From Antedon mediterranea (lineage: Eukaryota > Echinodermata > Crinoidea > Comatulida > Antedonidae), in assembly GCF_964355755.1 (NCBI RefSeq), contig NC_092678.1:24842365-24906364 (forward strand): DNA of 64,000 nucleotides, in the 5' to 3' direction. The position numbers were made by a program, and so were the translations under genes. Shown here in pieces: positions 36,401 to 47,395 of this stretch. Within the stretch, counting starts at the first letter, position 1. Every line of letters starts with the position of its first letter. Below the pieces are notes generated by a model, which worked only from the letters and a program-made list of their open reading frames with translations, searched no databases and was not told the origin of the DNA.

Positions 36401-39400
36401 ATGAGAATGAGTGCGAGATTTCGCAGTAAGTGTCCGTTCGTTGAGTTGCAAGATCGGATACCTATAAAAAAAATGCATTATGATTAACATGTGAAGGTTC
36501 TTTATTACCACTTTTTAAAGTTTTTCCTAGTGACTTTCACAGTGGGCCGCGTCACTCTAAGCGCAGTCATTGTGCGCACGCTCAGATATGACGCAGAAGA
36601 CCTCTACATACCTGAATGCCACTATCGGAACAATTAAACACCTCATCGAATTCATCCACGGTTAATGTTATCCTGTTTGACGGGTTTGTATAAATGTAGA
36701 AAAAACATTCAACGTGCTTGGCATCTTTCACGGTGAAATCTGGTATTTCAATGTCTGTAACTTCGTATAGTCTTATGTAACAATCTGAAATTACAATTAT
36801 GTTATTTTATTATCGGTTATTCCTTTTCTTCAAATACATTTTAATATACCAAAGTCATTTTACTAACCCCTGACAAGCGGTCGTTGTATATGTCTAAACT
36901 GGGCTTTAAAACCAGTCGCTCCTGTGGTTTTTCGTCCACTACGGATAGTAACCGACACCTCATTGGCATCCGACGTCCAAGAGAAAAGTAACTGAAGTCC
37001 ACAAAACGAGTCCATACGACCGGTCCCTAGGTCTTTAACCTCAACATGGTCTTCTTCACACGGCTGGACATCAAAATCTGTGAAGTTTAGTGACACGAGG
37101 TTACCGGGCTCTGAATGAACTATGTAGCGGCATTCGGCGTTGGTGGAGTATGGAAGCGGGAAGTTTGGCGATTTTATGATTCCTGTTTGTTGGATGATTC
37201 GATGATCACAACCTGGAATATAATTTAGTAAACATGTTATTACAGACGTCGGTAAACATGTTATTACAGACGTCAGTAGCTTCATTTGTAGACCAAGAGT
37301 ATTAGAGCCTATTCATTTTAAATGGTTACCTTCAACACGTGAAAGCGAGAGATAAGCGGCTCTGAACACATTGTAGGTTGGAAAGGTGTTAATACGGAAC
37401 GTGATTGCGACAAGGTTTTGGTCAGATGTCCAGGTAAATAAATCGAATTCACCGCAGTATACATTCGTTCGACCAGTTGTTAGATCTTTGATCTTCAAGA
37501 AAGAGAAAAGTTCATTAATAACATCTATAATTGTTTTATGTTAACAAACTATCTTTGCTAAACTTACCTCCAAGAACTGTTCATCTGTACACGTAATTGT
37601 TTGGCGATTTCTATCTTGTTTTTCTCCAATCAAAAAGTCGGTGAATGTAACGAGAACACTATTTTCTGGAGCGATTTGGACGTAAATCGTACAGTCCTTT
37701 CCAATAATGTCGTCACGATTGTGTTCCAAAGACGAAATAGTTCCTTTACCGGATGTTAAGAATTGATTGAACACTGAAACAAACAAGCACAGGAATAATT
37801 ACTGTCGTTTTCATTTCATTTTCTGACTGCGGGAATATTGTGACCCATTTCCCTATTAAATTTTCTATTTAGTTGAACAAACGCCAAAGATCAGCCGACT
37901 TACCAGATACTTTTGGTCGTGGAATAAAACGGTAGGTCGCTTGAACTTTCGCAACCGATTTTGTATTTATTCTGAAATCCATAGAAATTTCATTCGATTC
38001 ACTTAACCAGGAAAACTCCCACAATGTTGAACAGAACTTGTCTTGTCGCTTTGTCGTCACGTCTTGGATCTGCAAAAGAAAAGTTAGAAAACGTAATATA
38101 CTTTGCCTATGCATCGTTTTTAGAGAAGCATGCATCCGGGTTCCGTTGACAAGAGTCTCCAAGTATTATTTTGGAACCTCCTCTCATAGTTTACGGTTGT
38201 TGTGTGCAAGTGAGATTGGTTCAATACGACCAGAACAAAGAGTGAAAAGGTCGTTAAAATCTAAAATCAAATATAAACCACCTCTCACAAATGACTGAAA
38301 ACCAGGGAATAGGGCCTGATACGACTAATTAAAAATAATGCATTGGATAAACAAACATGTTCTTACAGTGATTGAGTGTTCCGAGCAAACACCTCTCTCC
38401 ATTGTCAGTGTATGGAACGTCAACAGGATATGTTCGTGTGGAGAGCTACGTATAACAACGTTACAATGACTGTTGTCGCGTTGCTTGGAGAATGGCCAGC
38501 TAATAGAACCAGATGGTTCAGTTAACAGAAGTTGACATCCTGAAAAGATGAAAAACTGTCAGTAAGTGGATACCACTACTAACTAACATTAACACTAACT
38601 AACAAAACACTAGTTATAGTTCATTGGTTAATTAAACTAACACTAACAAAACATTAGTTATAGTTACTTCATTGGTTAATTATGGATTACCTTTCTCTGG
38701 TCTTGGTATTGTCTCATAATCAACAATAAATGACACTGATGAGATCTCATTTTCATCGCGGATGAAGATTGCAAGTTCGTTGCCGGAACTAGTCCAGGAA
38801 AACTGACTCAAATGACCAGTGTACCTCCCTTTGCGGCTTTCTCCGTCCACGATGTCGTAAATCTGTTGATGAAAACATTGGTATATTTTATTTCGATTTC
38901 AACTCAATGTGTTTTATATTCTGGAAATGTAAATGTAAACACTTTACCTCTACGTAATCTTTATCGGAATCCAAGTCCGATACGGCAAAGCTGACGAATT
39001 TCAATCTTATTTTCTCGTCTGGGTCGGCATGAATGACGATCAGGCAATCGGATCCTTCAATCGGTGGCCAGTCGGGATTCACCGGTAACTGAATGCGTTC
39101 AGATTTTTCAGTCAGATATCTACTACATTCTGTTGAAATAAATAAAGTGTACGCAAATGTGTCCTACACGCACTACTCGTGCGCGCACGACGCAGATGCA
39201 CGGGCTTCATAATGCGTAATGGCCGGTGATCTTACCCGTGTTTTCCGGTGTTCTGATTGGTCGCTGTATTATTGTAAAAACTGCCTTGAATCCGATCTGT
39301 TGATTTTTATCGTTTGTTTTAAATTCAAGTGATACTTCATTTGAATCTGACGTCACTGAAAACGGTAACTTCGATCCACATATTCTGTCAGAAAATAGTC

Positions 39401-42400
39401 CACTCGTTCCACTCTTGAACTGTTTTAAATATAAATATCACAAAATTGTCGAAAAAATACCTAGATATAGGGAATAATAAATATGAAATGGCAACTATGG
39501 AACGCTCATTGTGTCTAGAGTTACCTGTATAAAATCGGTCACACAACCTTCCGAACTTTCCAGCTCAAATTCTTCAAAATTAAACACTACATATCGGTCT
39601 GGTGACTCGCGTAAAGTAATCGTACATGATGTATCGGACGGGTAATCGGACGGATAGTTCAATGACGTCAAGATGAAAGATGAATCGTCTCTACGAGTTA
39701 TGGTCATGCAGTCTGTGAAATATAAAACGAAATAAAGATAAGACAAAGTTATAAATAAGTACTACCACCATATACATTTTTTGAAGTTCACATTTATTTA
39801 GCCAAGAACAAAAGCAGCAGTTATTAAAAGACTTAACACAAACCTCTGCCAACAAAGATAAGTACCAAACATGACTAACAAACTAAGTATACATACTAAG
39901 TATACATACTTTACCTGGAGGGGGTATTCTTGGCACCGACTTAGCAATAAGTTTTACACCAGTATAATCAAGCAAGTGATCTGTTTTGAAAGTCATGAGG
40001 ATTTCGTTGCTGTCTGACGTCCAAGAAAAGTTGTGGTAACTACCGCAAAGATGAGAAAACCTATTCGTTGCAAGATCCCGGATCTAAATTAAAATGTAGA
40101 TCAAACGATTAGTCAAAAGCCAAGTCATTAAGTGATTAGCAAAACTAGAAATACTATGTAGGCCTCTACGTATGAATTATGACGGGCGGTTGTCGCTCAG
40201 GATAGATACACATTCTACGTGGAACAAGCTACGCGGTTTGCTTACCATTAGGCCTACCTCTCGTCTGTGTAAATTAAAAAAAAAGAGGGTTTTGTTAACC
40301 TGACAGAAATCATTCAAACACATTTCACCACGTTCGGTTTTTCTTGGAGGTTGCATGACAAATTCCGAGACATTCAGTGTTATCACGTGATCAAGTCGAG
40401 TGTGTAAGATGTATATACAGTCCAAGTTGCTAGGATACGGTTGTGGAAAGTTGGGTGTATGCAGTTCTATGCCACTTGGTGGAAAAGCCAGTAGTAGATG
40501 ACTGCAACCTGCGAAATAAAGGTAAACAAGGTTACTTTAAACGGTACTGATTGGCACTGCTGTCATCTCTAAAGCCCCGTCTACACTATCAAACTAGTTG
40601 GACAAGGAAAAGTGTGATGTGTCCAAGTATGGTGGTGATATTCCCAAATATTCCCATGTCCATATTTGCATATCATATTTTTTTGTCAAATAAAGTTTCA
40701 TAGTGTAGACAGAGCTTAATTATTCCCAGGCGCCCACCCCCGCACCACATATCACGTGACCTCTTTACTTACTTCTGTTAGCATCGCGTTCATTCACTTC
40801 GTATTTGAAATCTACAATGTTTCTTTCGTCGTTGTGGAAATGTACAACTATTGCGTTAGATTCAGAAGTCCACGCAATTTTGCTGTGTTCTCTACATATG
40901 CTTTCCGTTCGTCCCGTTAGTAAATCTTTTATCTAGAAATGATAAAACTCAATCTGAATAGATGAAAAAAAAAACTGTAGGCCTACACACTGTACACGCA
41001 ATAACGTGCGTTTATCTTGTATACTTAATAGTAGTTTAAATAGTAATGTACCTTTAAAGACCATTCGCAGTTTTGAATATTAAGGTCTGTAAACGCAAGT
41101 GTAACGCGTTTATCTGGTTTGGCCAGTATCACTATCTCGCACTTGTTTCCTTCTGAGTATGTGTTGCTATGTCTGCCTCTGTTTGCGTACATTCCGGTGT
41201 CCTCAATAAAAACCCGATTGCACTCTTTAAAAAAAAAGTTTTGTTATTAAATGTTGGGAGTTGTATGGTAGGCCTAGGTCACGCCTATTACACGCATATT
41301 ACACGCCTAGGTCACGCCTATTACACGCCTATTACACGCCTAGGTCACGTTCTGATGTAAAATTCAAATAAAAGTACCATAGTTTGGTGGTTTGTCGACT
41401 GTAAAATAGGTGGCGTTAAACCGGTTGAAGACTTTACTGGATAAGGCGTCCATTATCACAGTTACCTCGTTTGAGTCGCTCAACCACACGAAAGGATGAA
41501 ACGTCCCACAATATCGATCATGGCGGTTGGTTTGGATGTCACGAATCTGAAATATAACAAGGTTTTACTATTAGGCCTGTAATATGTAGGTAGACCAGGG
41601 GCGGATTGCTATAAGCGGTCTATAACCGGTGTTAGCGCTTAGCCGGCTATAATTCGTGACGTAGCAAGTAGTCTTATATTATAGACCATTGCTATACCGC
41701 GGTCTTTAAAATTAAAGCCTACTCGAAGGAGTCTTAAAACAGTCTTAAACCTCTCTTGTTGTTGCTTTTACGTATTATTATCGTCAAAGATAACCAATTG
41801 AACGAGTTTTAAGTGTTAAATCAAATAATAACGGTGATTTTATTCTTATATAGGCCTAGAATAGATTTTCTCGTGTATAAATGTACGTACTGTTATGATT
41901 TGTGAATTGAACAAGCGTGACGAACATTACCTTATTTGGTATTCTACGCGCAAAGTACGTCTCAATTTGTTACTTTACGTGGTCTTATTTAAGACTGTTT
42001 TATAGCAATGGTCTATCAGGAGTGGCTTTAATAAGACCGTCTATCTGATAAAGCCGGCTTTAATCCACCCCAGGATTTACCATGTTATGATGGGATATGT
42101 CCTTAATATAATTTTCGAGACACCAAGTTGTGGTTTCAATTTCTAAATGCATTGTACACGTAGTGAGTAGTGACGAATTATATTTATTTATTCAGTGAAA
42201 CATAAATATAACAAGGGAGCACTGAGGAGTTGTATCTCCAACATCCGGCAAACAATACAAGCAAAATAAAATAAAGAATTACAAAAATACGTCATACCTC
42301 TACGTAATTATTGCCGTCGTCACACGCATTGGTTCCTTCAAGAGTGAAATTGTTAAACGTCATCAAAATCCGTTTACCGGTTGGCACCCGAACCTTCACT

Positions 42401-42891
42401 TGACATTCGGTAAAATCCACCGATTTCCTCGGCCAATTCGGAGATGTTATGCAACCAGTTTCGCGTTCGAGAATTCGGTCACAATTCGGAGGAATGATGA
42501 CTACACTGCCACCTTGTCGTTGTTCAAACTTCTAAAAATATCCATAAATAGTTATCTTTAAGTTTCAATAGACCTATACTTTAATACTATAATTATCTAT
42601 TCATTTAGGTTTAAATTCCTAAGAGACTTTCAATTTTTTTGTCGTGCAAAAAATGTTCTCAACTACGACGTATATGCAAGAAATCGTTGCACATTCCATG
42701 CGACACCTCCTAAATGGATGCGTGCCACGTACATACAGTAATAGGCTACACTTATATTATTTATTTACGATTGCAGCATCTCAGCTAAGTACTTTGATAT
42801 TATGTATATTGTAACATACCTTAGGTTTAGCAGTTGCACTAAGGCATAGCACACCGAGGAGGAACAGCACTGCATTCCACGTGACTCCCAT
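30406..42891 (-). CDS. Secreted protein with 15 tandem CUB domains and a Thr/Pro/Arg tail
   Basis: Thirty exons: 42820-42891, 42298-42531, 41378-41546, 41052-41224, 40773-40932, 40300-40508, 39915-40083, 39525-39712, 39236-39419, 38948-39129, 38691-38862, 38367-38539, 37904-38069, 37568-37773, 37330-37492, 36868-37212, 36612-36784, 36293-36461, 35901-36049, 35623-35782, 35085-35275, 34813-34996, 34435-34625, 34135-34303, 33572-33753, 32684-32858, 32277-32470, 31861-32029, 31536-31747, 30406-30813. Phases agree throughout, giving 1896 aa. Exon 1 is a signal peptide (MGVTWNAVLFLLGVLCLSATA). Fifteen CUB domains follow with no EGF, LDLa or protease domain. Each spans two exons split in phase 0 and bounded in phase 1, except CUB8, which is one exon (36868-37212). 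Typical motifs are SPNFPxxYP, DYVEV and WTSDSNEV. Most domains have the four CUB cysteines; CUB5 lacks C3 and C4, CUB10 lacks C1 and C2, CUB7 lacks C1. The tail has about six VTTPRR units and ends in CWGYFC. I see no membrane anchor. Cubilin-like matrix or ligand-binding roles are possible; the function is unknown. Confidence 0.93.
30515..30640 (-). repeat. 18-bp coding repeat (VTTPRR) in the CUB gene tail
   Basis: About seven copies of an 18-bp unit encode six-residue units VTTPRR/VTTPRL in the last exon. They form a basic, threonine-rich, likely O-glycosylated tail after CUB15. The frame is maintained because the unit is a multiple of three. Openness of the opposite strand here is a shadow. 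Confidence 0.9.
31262..31352 (+). mobile_element. Retroposon 3' end with (ATT)n tail
   Basis: GCGCCTTGAGCACTCTGGAG, TATGTGCGCTATAAAAA and a TTATTA microsatellite tail form a characteristic LINE-type 3' end. It lies in the last intron of the CUB gene. Confidence 0.6.
32139..32197. mobile_element. MITE family B end fragment
   Basis: AGCTTGTTCCCACTAGGACG followed by CAACGCAAGGACGTAGG matches one end of the family at 47396-47616. It lies in a CUB gene intron. Confidence 0.55.
33438..33569. mobile_element. MITE family A, copy 6, abutting a splice donor
   Basis: AAGGCTCTGTCTACACTA at the left and AAAGTTTGATAGTGTAGACA at the right. The right terminus lies within the first few intronic bases after the CUB exon 33572-33753, so the minus-strand donor reads GTAG followed at once by MITE terminal sequence. 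Confidence 0.8.
33821..33988. mobile_element. Near-perfect 168-bp palindrome (MITE-like hairpin)
   Basis: The outer ends are TTTATCGCAAATAG and CTACTTGCGATAAA, and the middle is GACGCGTACGTACG against CGTACGTACGCGTC with a 4-6 nt loop. Intermediate parts (GCATGGTGGGAAGGATTTGG and its complement-like partner) pair with few mismatches. It is an intronic, non-coding element in the CUB gene. Confidence 0.8.
33992..34125. repeat. 24-bp tandem repeat, ~5 copies, beside a splice donor
   Basis: Copies of a unit containing CATAATCTTATGCAAGGAGT. The array begins about 8 nt inside the intron after the CUB exon 34135-34303. Confidence 0.85.
34723..34783 (-). pseudogene. Intronic duplicate of the 3' part of CUB exon 34813-34996
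   Basis: About 60 bp (ACATGTAGTGTAAACG, AATGTGTGCGATGC, TAACCAG on the plus strand) repeats the tail of the adjacent exon with its donor. A TTGTAG acceptor-like site stands directly before it on the minus strand. It is a partial exon duplication about 30 nt into the intron; use as an alternative exon is unproven. Confidence 0.55.
35316..35467. mobile_element. MITE family B, diverged copy
   Basis: TTCCACTCGGACGCCGCAAT at the left and CCCTGTGGGAACCAAGTCTT at the right, around a CCAATCATAAG/CGTGATTGATC inner inverted repeat. It is immediately followed by a family A MITE. Confidence 0.55.
35468..35617. mobile_element. MITE family A, copy 7 plus fragment, beside a splice donor
   Basis: A complete short copy (35468-35572, both terminal repeats present) is followed by an inner fragment (GTGCCCATACGGACATGATG). 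The fragment stops about 5 nt inside the intron after the CUB exon 35623-35782. Confidence 0.75.
36112..36292. repeat. 22-bp minisatellite starting at a splice donor
   Basis: About eight copies of AATAGGCCGACCAAGTCACGTT. The copy touching the exon reads GTCACGTTAC, so the donor GTAACG of CUB exon 36293-36461 is itself part of the first repeat unit. Confidence 0.9.
40572..40717. mobile_element. MITE family A, copy 8
   Basis: Complete element with ends AAGCCCCGTCTACACTATC and TAGTGTAGACAGAGCTT, in a CUB gene intron. Confidence 0.8.
41270..41352. repeat. Short tandem repeat (GGTCACGCCTATTACACGC)
   Basis: Alternating TAGGTCACGCC and ATTACACGCC units, about 25 nt from the donor of the CUB exon 41378-41546. 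Confidence 0.8.
41595..42074. mobile_element. 480-bp inverted-repeat element in a CUB gene intron
   Basis: CCAGGGGCGGATTGCTATAA at the left pairs with a right end ending TTTAATCCACCCCAGG. Inner motifs (AAGCGGTCTAT, AGACCATTGCTAT, ATAGCAATGGTCTATC) repeat in both orientations. No coding capacity was seen; the family is not identified. Confidence 0.6.
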
Positions 42892-42954
42892 GACGCGCAG
42901 TCTGACACTGCTTACAGCGAACTTACAAAAGAAACGACTTCCATGTCAACGTGC

Positions 42955-42962
42955 CTTTTATA
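42955..42962 (-). promoter_or_regulatory. TATA box of the CUB gene
   Basis: TATAAAAG on the minus strand, about 64 nt upstream of the ATG at 42891. It predicts a transcription start near 42925-42930 and a leader of about 35 nt. A TATA box in an otherwise AT-rich genome is weak evidence alone, but spacing and context fit. Confidence 0.65.
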
Positions 42963-42978
42963 CTCATCTGTAACTCTC

Positions 42979-43002
42979 ATTTGCATAATGTGATCAACCA
43001 AT
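42979..43002 (-). promoter_or_regulatory. Octamer and CCAAT motifs upstream of the CUB gene
   Basis: ATGCAAAT (minus strand, 42979-42986) matches the POU-factor octamer, and CCAAT stands at 42998-43002. They lie 17-47 bp upstream of the TATA box, an arrangement expected of a regulated promoter. No expression inference is possible from sequence. Confidence 0.45.
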
Positions 43003-43074
43003 CAGATTTAGCTTTCATTTATATATTTGAATAAAGGGAAAATAACGAATATGATACATGGATAGTCGTAAAGG

Positions 43075-43810
43075 ACGGTCGGACATTTTATTTACCTCCG
43101 CCAAGGAGGTATATGTAACCGGTAGCGTGTGTTTGTTTGTTTTTTTTGTTAGCAGGATTACTCAAAAAGTAATTACAAGATCTTTACCAATGAATATGAT
43201 GAAATGAATATACAGATAGATATGTGGTCAAGGACCATTCCATTAAATTTTGGGACTATTTTCCCAATTCTGGACCACTTTTTAGTATACTTTTCAGACC
43301 TGCTAGTGTTAAAAGATAGGAGAGAATTTTTCAAAAGCCGGCGAGCATTCTTAAAGTAACAAGTATACTGAAATTGCAGTCTTAAAGTAACAAGTATACT
43401 GAAATTAAATTTTCTCGAGAACTACATGTCCAAACAACTTCATTTTTGTACAAGAGGCAAGAATTATAATTTTTGAATTGTAATTTTAAAACATAATTTG
43501 ATTTAATGTGCACTTTTTTAATGCCAGCAGTTTAAAAAACCTATTTCCTTTTCAAATTCACTCGTTTGATTTTCGCGTTGCTGTTCTATTGTTAGTCAAC
43601 TGAAGCTATTGTTAATTGAAAGGCTTGTTACATAACCATTACCCCAAACTCGCATACACATGCTTGTAGTGAAATTAGCCTAAATCTCAAACAGCATTAA
43701 GACACACACAAATATATATATATATATTTTTTTTTTACCGGAGAAATCTTATGTAGGAGAATTTTACAGTAGGCGGAGGTATGCACTCTCGGAGTGGCTT
43801 TCTAGTTTTG
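43075..43810. mobile_element. Interspersed element with CCTCCGCCAAGGAGGT-type ends
   Basis: The left end reads TTTACCTCCGCCAAGGAGGT, the right part AGGCGGAGGTATGCACTCTC and GGCTTTCTAGTT. Inside are GCAGGATTACTCAAAAAGTA and an unrelated AT-rich tract. It resembles a widespread invertebrate repeat; I cannot name it and see no intact gene. A 30-bp direct duplication (TCTTAAAGTAACAAGTATAC) is at 43350-43410. Confidence 0.5.
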
Positions 43811-44224
43811 TTAGGAAACCTTTTTCAAAAAACGAAACTGGGTTATTTTTAACAAAAACGTAACGTAAGACACAGTCACGTGCCACATTTACGTATTAAC
43901 GTACAGCAATTTTTTATAAACATGACTTAAAACTTGCTTCTATCATTCCATCGGATCAATTTGTTAAAATTTCCATTAAAATCTACCAATCAATCGTAAT
44001 CATATAGCACGCATGCCTCGAACGAGCGTGATTAAGCTTGCTTCGTCTGTTATTCCCTATGCAAACGAACATTGCTGATTAATTTTGACAATGAGCCTTT
44101 TGTTACTTAGGTATGTGAACTCAACCAATCCAAGTCTTGAAATTTCAGAACTTATTGTAAGAAATATAATAATATGAAGGGCTAGTGTTGCCCGAAAGCT
44201 CTGCTAACTTTTCTGGCTGTTTTT

Positions 44225-44955
44225 AGTCGCGTGGAAGCGACTCTATAGTTCACTATGTCGGTCGGTCGGTCTGTCGGTCTGTCGGTCCGGTATCACTATG
44301 CGTTTTATCGCTTTCTGACCTTATCTTGATATCAGTTTAATCTAGCTAGGTCAATTTTTCACAGTATATTCCTTATGGCCAGGAATCAATGTGGTTATGT
44401 TTTCACGGTGCGCAATACAAAATTACGCGGTCTACGCACGATTTAACGAAATCACGTTTGTAATCATATCTTCACAACCATGAATCACAATTAAATAAAA
44501 TTTGGTACTCATAAATTTCAGGGCATAAATCATCATAGGGCAATACAATTACGTGCGTAGCGCATGTAACGCATGCGTACGCGCGCTTAAAATTTTCAAA
44601 ATTTATTTTCGATGAAATAAGAGTACGTTTCAGGCAATTTTAAGCGTTTACAAAATTGCCATGAGTGCGCATATTTTTGCGCGTTAATGTTATTGCGCAC
44701 TCTTTATGCCCGATTTCTGTTTTCTTGACTTACTTTTCAACTCGAAATTACGTTATACGAGCACGTCAAAAGTGACAGGCTACGCACGTGTAAATTAAAA
44801 TATAAATGTTTTTAAACATTTCAACATTTTTAAACATGTTCAGTAATTTCGGTCAGTATAGTTCACTATGTTGGTCGGTCGGTCTGTCTGTCGGTCTGTC
44901 TGTCGGTCTGTCGGTCTGTCTGTCGGTCCGGTATCACTATGCATTGTAGCACGCG
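44225..44955. repeat. Element with GTCGGTCTGTCGGTC tracts at both ends
   Basis: ATAGTTCACTATG followed by (GTCGGTCT)n and GGTCCGGTATCACTATGC occurs at 44250-44302 and again at 44855-44942. The outer sequence GTCGCGTGGAAGCGAC at the left and GCACGCGACTTA at the right suggest one repeat family. No gene was seen between them. Confidence 0.6.
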
Positions 44956-44989
44956 ACTTAATGGCTGTTGGCCTTGTTTACTTTATCGT

Positions 44990-45095
44990 TTTGATTTAGC
45001 TTTTCGCTTTTTTTTCAATATCTCAATTGAGATCCAGCCACTGATACCCACAGCATTGTCATTTTTTCAGTAAGTTGCCTTTCGATTAATATATA
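44990..45095 (+). repeat. Copy of the repeat at 215-315
   Basis: Same text (GATTTAGCTTTTC, GAGATCCAGC, TGATACCCACAGCATTGTC) in the same orientation. Confidence 0.6.
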
Positions 45096-45144
45096 TATAT
45101 ACATATATAATATAAACACTTTTTAAAAAACTTTGAAATTATTT

Positions 45145-45790
45145 TATTTTTTACATTAAGACAGATGTATCGCATCGGCATCTTTACACACATTTCTATT
45201 TATTTGTTCCTAATTTTCTGACATAACTCAGGTGTTCCTAAAATTGAGGGCACCAAACATAAACTTTAGGAAATCGAAAGGAGGCAGATAAGCCAAAAAA
45301 AAAAAAATTATGGTGTGCTCCCTCTAGCACGGTAAGGGGGGTACCACAGCATCAGATGCTTTGATGTTATTGCCTCATGATGTGTGGTGGAAAGAGGGAC
45401 GTTTAAATCTGTGAACCACAAACACAGAAGCTCGCATAGCCATCGACAGGCAGGGGTTTGAACCAACGATAATCGTGTTCTACGACGCTCTACCGACTGA
45501 GCTAGCTATTTGGCCCTCTGGTTTAAATCAACGTTAAAACTAGATTCGTTTCTTCAAAATGACGTCATGCAAATTTATGACGTAACGATTAGAATGACGT
45601 AATATGAAGCACGTATAAGAATACTATTGTCACCCTTCATTATTCATGTATTTTGTGGCATAACGGATAGTGCTTTATTAACTATCGTTTGAAATCTACT
45701 AGCTAGGGTTCGAATCTCTATGGATTTCTTTTTTTTTAATTATAAAATGTTTTTTATTTTATTTCGAAAAAGAGATATTTAGAAAGTCAA
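45145..45790. repeat. Composite repeat, copy 1, with two opposed tRNA-like modules
   Basis: Paralogous to 46490-47215 over its length. It contains a minus-strand tRNA-like stretch at about 45440-45515 (AGCTCAGTCGGTAGAGC A-box part, GGTTCAAACCCC B box) and a plus-strand one at about 45655-45720 (TGGCATAACGGATAGT, GGGTTCGAATCTC). Anticodon arms are not convincing, so these are pol III promoter relics rather than tRNA genes. Confidence 0.7.
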
Positions 45791-46489
45791 GTTAATTTAA
45801 TAGGCAGGGGCTGGTCCTGAAAACTTATAATCTCATCTCAGTCCCCAACCTCATGCAACAAAAAACAAAAACAAAGTATTTTTAAAAATATTTATCATCA
45901 CACTTGGGATAGACGAAAAACAAAGAATAAAATGACCTGGATAGGGGAAAACTCTCTTTAAATTCCTATCCATCCCCGGTCCCCGCTAACGACCGAGAAA
46001 CCATGTTTTGAAATAATATATTAAAGCTCCAAGGGCAAGAGAGCACTGCATAACGTATTCAAAATATATATTTTTTTCATGAAACAGATATTTCGTTACC
46101 AATTTAGCGATAAAGGCACAATAATACAAACACTAGGTGACGTTAAGTTAAAATAATATTAGAATTAGTACAGTACAATATATGAGGCCATCTTCTAATG
46201 TAAAATATTAACCGAGTAAAATTAAACAGTGTGGCGTGTTTACCGCGAATGACAAACCGTCCCATTACAACTGCACAATCTCATTTGCATAACAACGCAC
46301 AGCATACCAAGCCGTGTCGTACAACTATACGATGAGATATTAATTTTCTTCTAAACACGTAACGAAGAGAATTCTCAATTATGATGATAATTTATACGTA
46401 CGTCTAAAAATATAGAATAATACACTAGAAAAAAACTTAAACTTTTCTGAATTATTTTTTACAATAAATAAAGAGAATACACTATACCA

Positions 46490-47215
46490 GACAAGGCGTA
46501 GGCATATTTACACATTTCTATTTATTTGTTCCTAATTTCCTGACAAAACTCATGTGTTCTTGTGAAATTGAGGGCGCCAAACATAAAATTTACGAGATCG
46601 AAAGGAGGCGATAAGGCCCCCCCCCCCCCCCAAAAAAAATAAATAAAAAAATGTTGGTGTGCTCCCTTGCCTCTAGCACGGTAAGGCCCTCTCACAGCCT
46701 TGGGTCACGACATCAGATGCTTTGATGTTATTGCCTCATAATGCCGTGGTGGAATAGGGGACGTTTAAATCTGTGAACCCCAAACACAGAAGCTCGCATA
46801 GCTTTAACTCTTTTCCACCGAGACCGGCATGGGGTTTGAACCCATGATAATCGTGTTCCACGACGCTCTACCAACTGAGCTATCCGGCCCTCTGGTTTAT
46901 AGACATGTTAATACGAGTTTTTTCCCTCAAAATGAAGCTCATGAATATGCATATTTAGGACGTAACGATTAGAATGACGTAATATGAAGCGCGTATATAA
47001 CAATATACTATTGTCACCCTTCATTACTCGTGTACATTGTGGCATAACGGGTAGTACTCTAGTAACTATCCTTTGATTTCTCTCAGCTCTATTACCTGGG
47101 GTTCGAATCTCTACAAAATTTTTTATTTTTTAAAAAATATATATAAAATGTTTTTCTTTTATTTCGAAAGAGAGATATTTAGAGATTCAAGTTAATTTAG
47201 GATAGACAGGAGATG
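46490..47215. repeat. Composite repeat, copy 2, with two opposed tRNA-like modules
   Basis: Same order as the copy 1.3 kb to the left. The minus-strand module (46810-46892) is better preserved: GATAGCTCAGTTGGTAGAGC, ATGGGTTCAAACCCCAT and a short acceptor-like stem. The anticodon loop lacks U33. The plus-strand module is at about 47037-47112. Confidence 0.7.
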
Positions 47216-47395
47216 GTCCTCGAGACTTATATTCTTTCCATATTTCTAAGTTCAATTTCCGGGCACCTAGCAACTCTATTTTTTCAAAATTATTAGCTCG
47301 ACCAAATCATGGTGGGCTGGTCCTGTAGACTTATAATTTCGTTTCATATATCAATGTATACGTTTCTTTTAACTAAATCTTATCACCTTTTGTTA

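Noticed and set aside
46810-46892. Possible functional tRNA gene with GAA anticodon
   Set aside because: A and B boxes and the T arm are good, but the anticodon stem is mismatched and U33 is absent. It recurs within a dispersed repeat.
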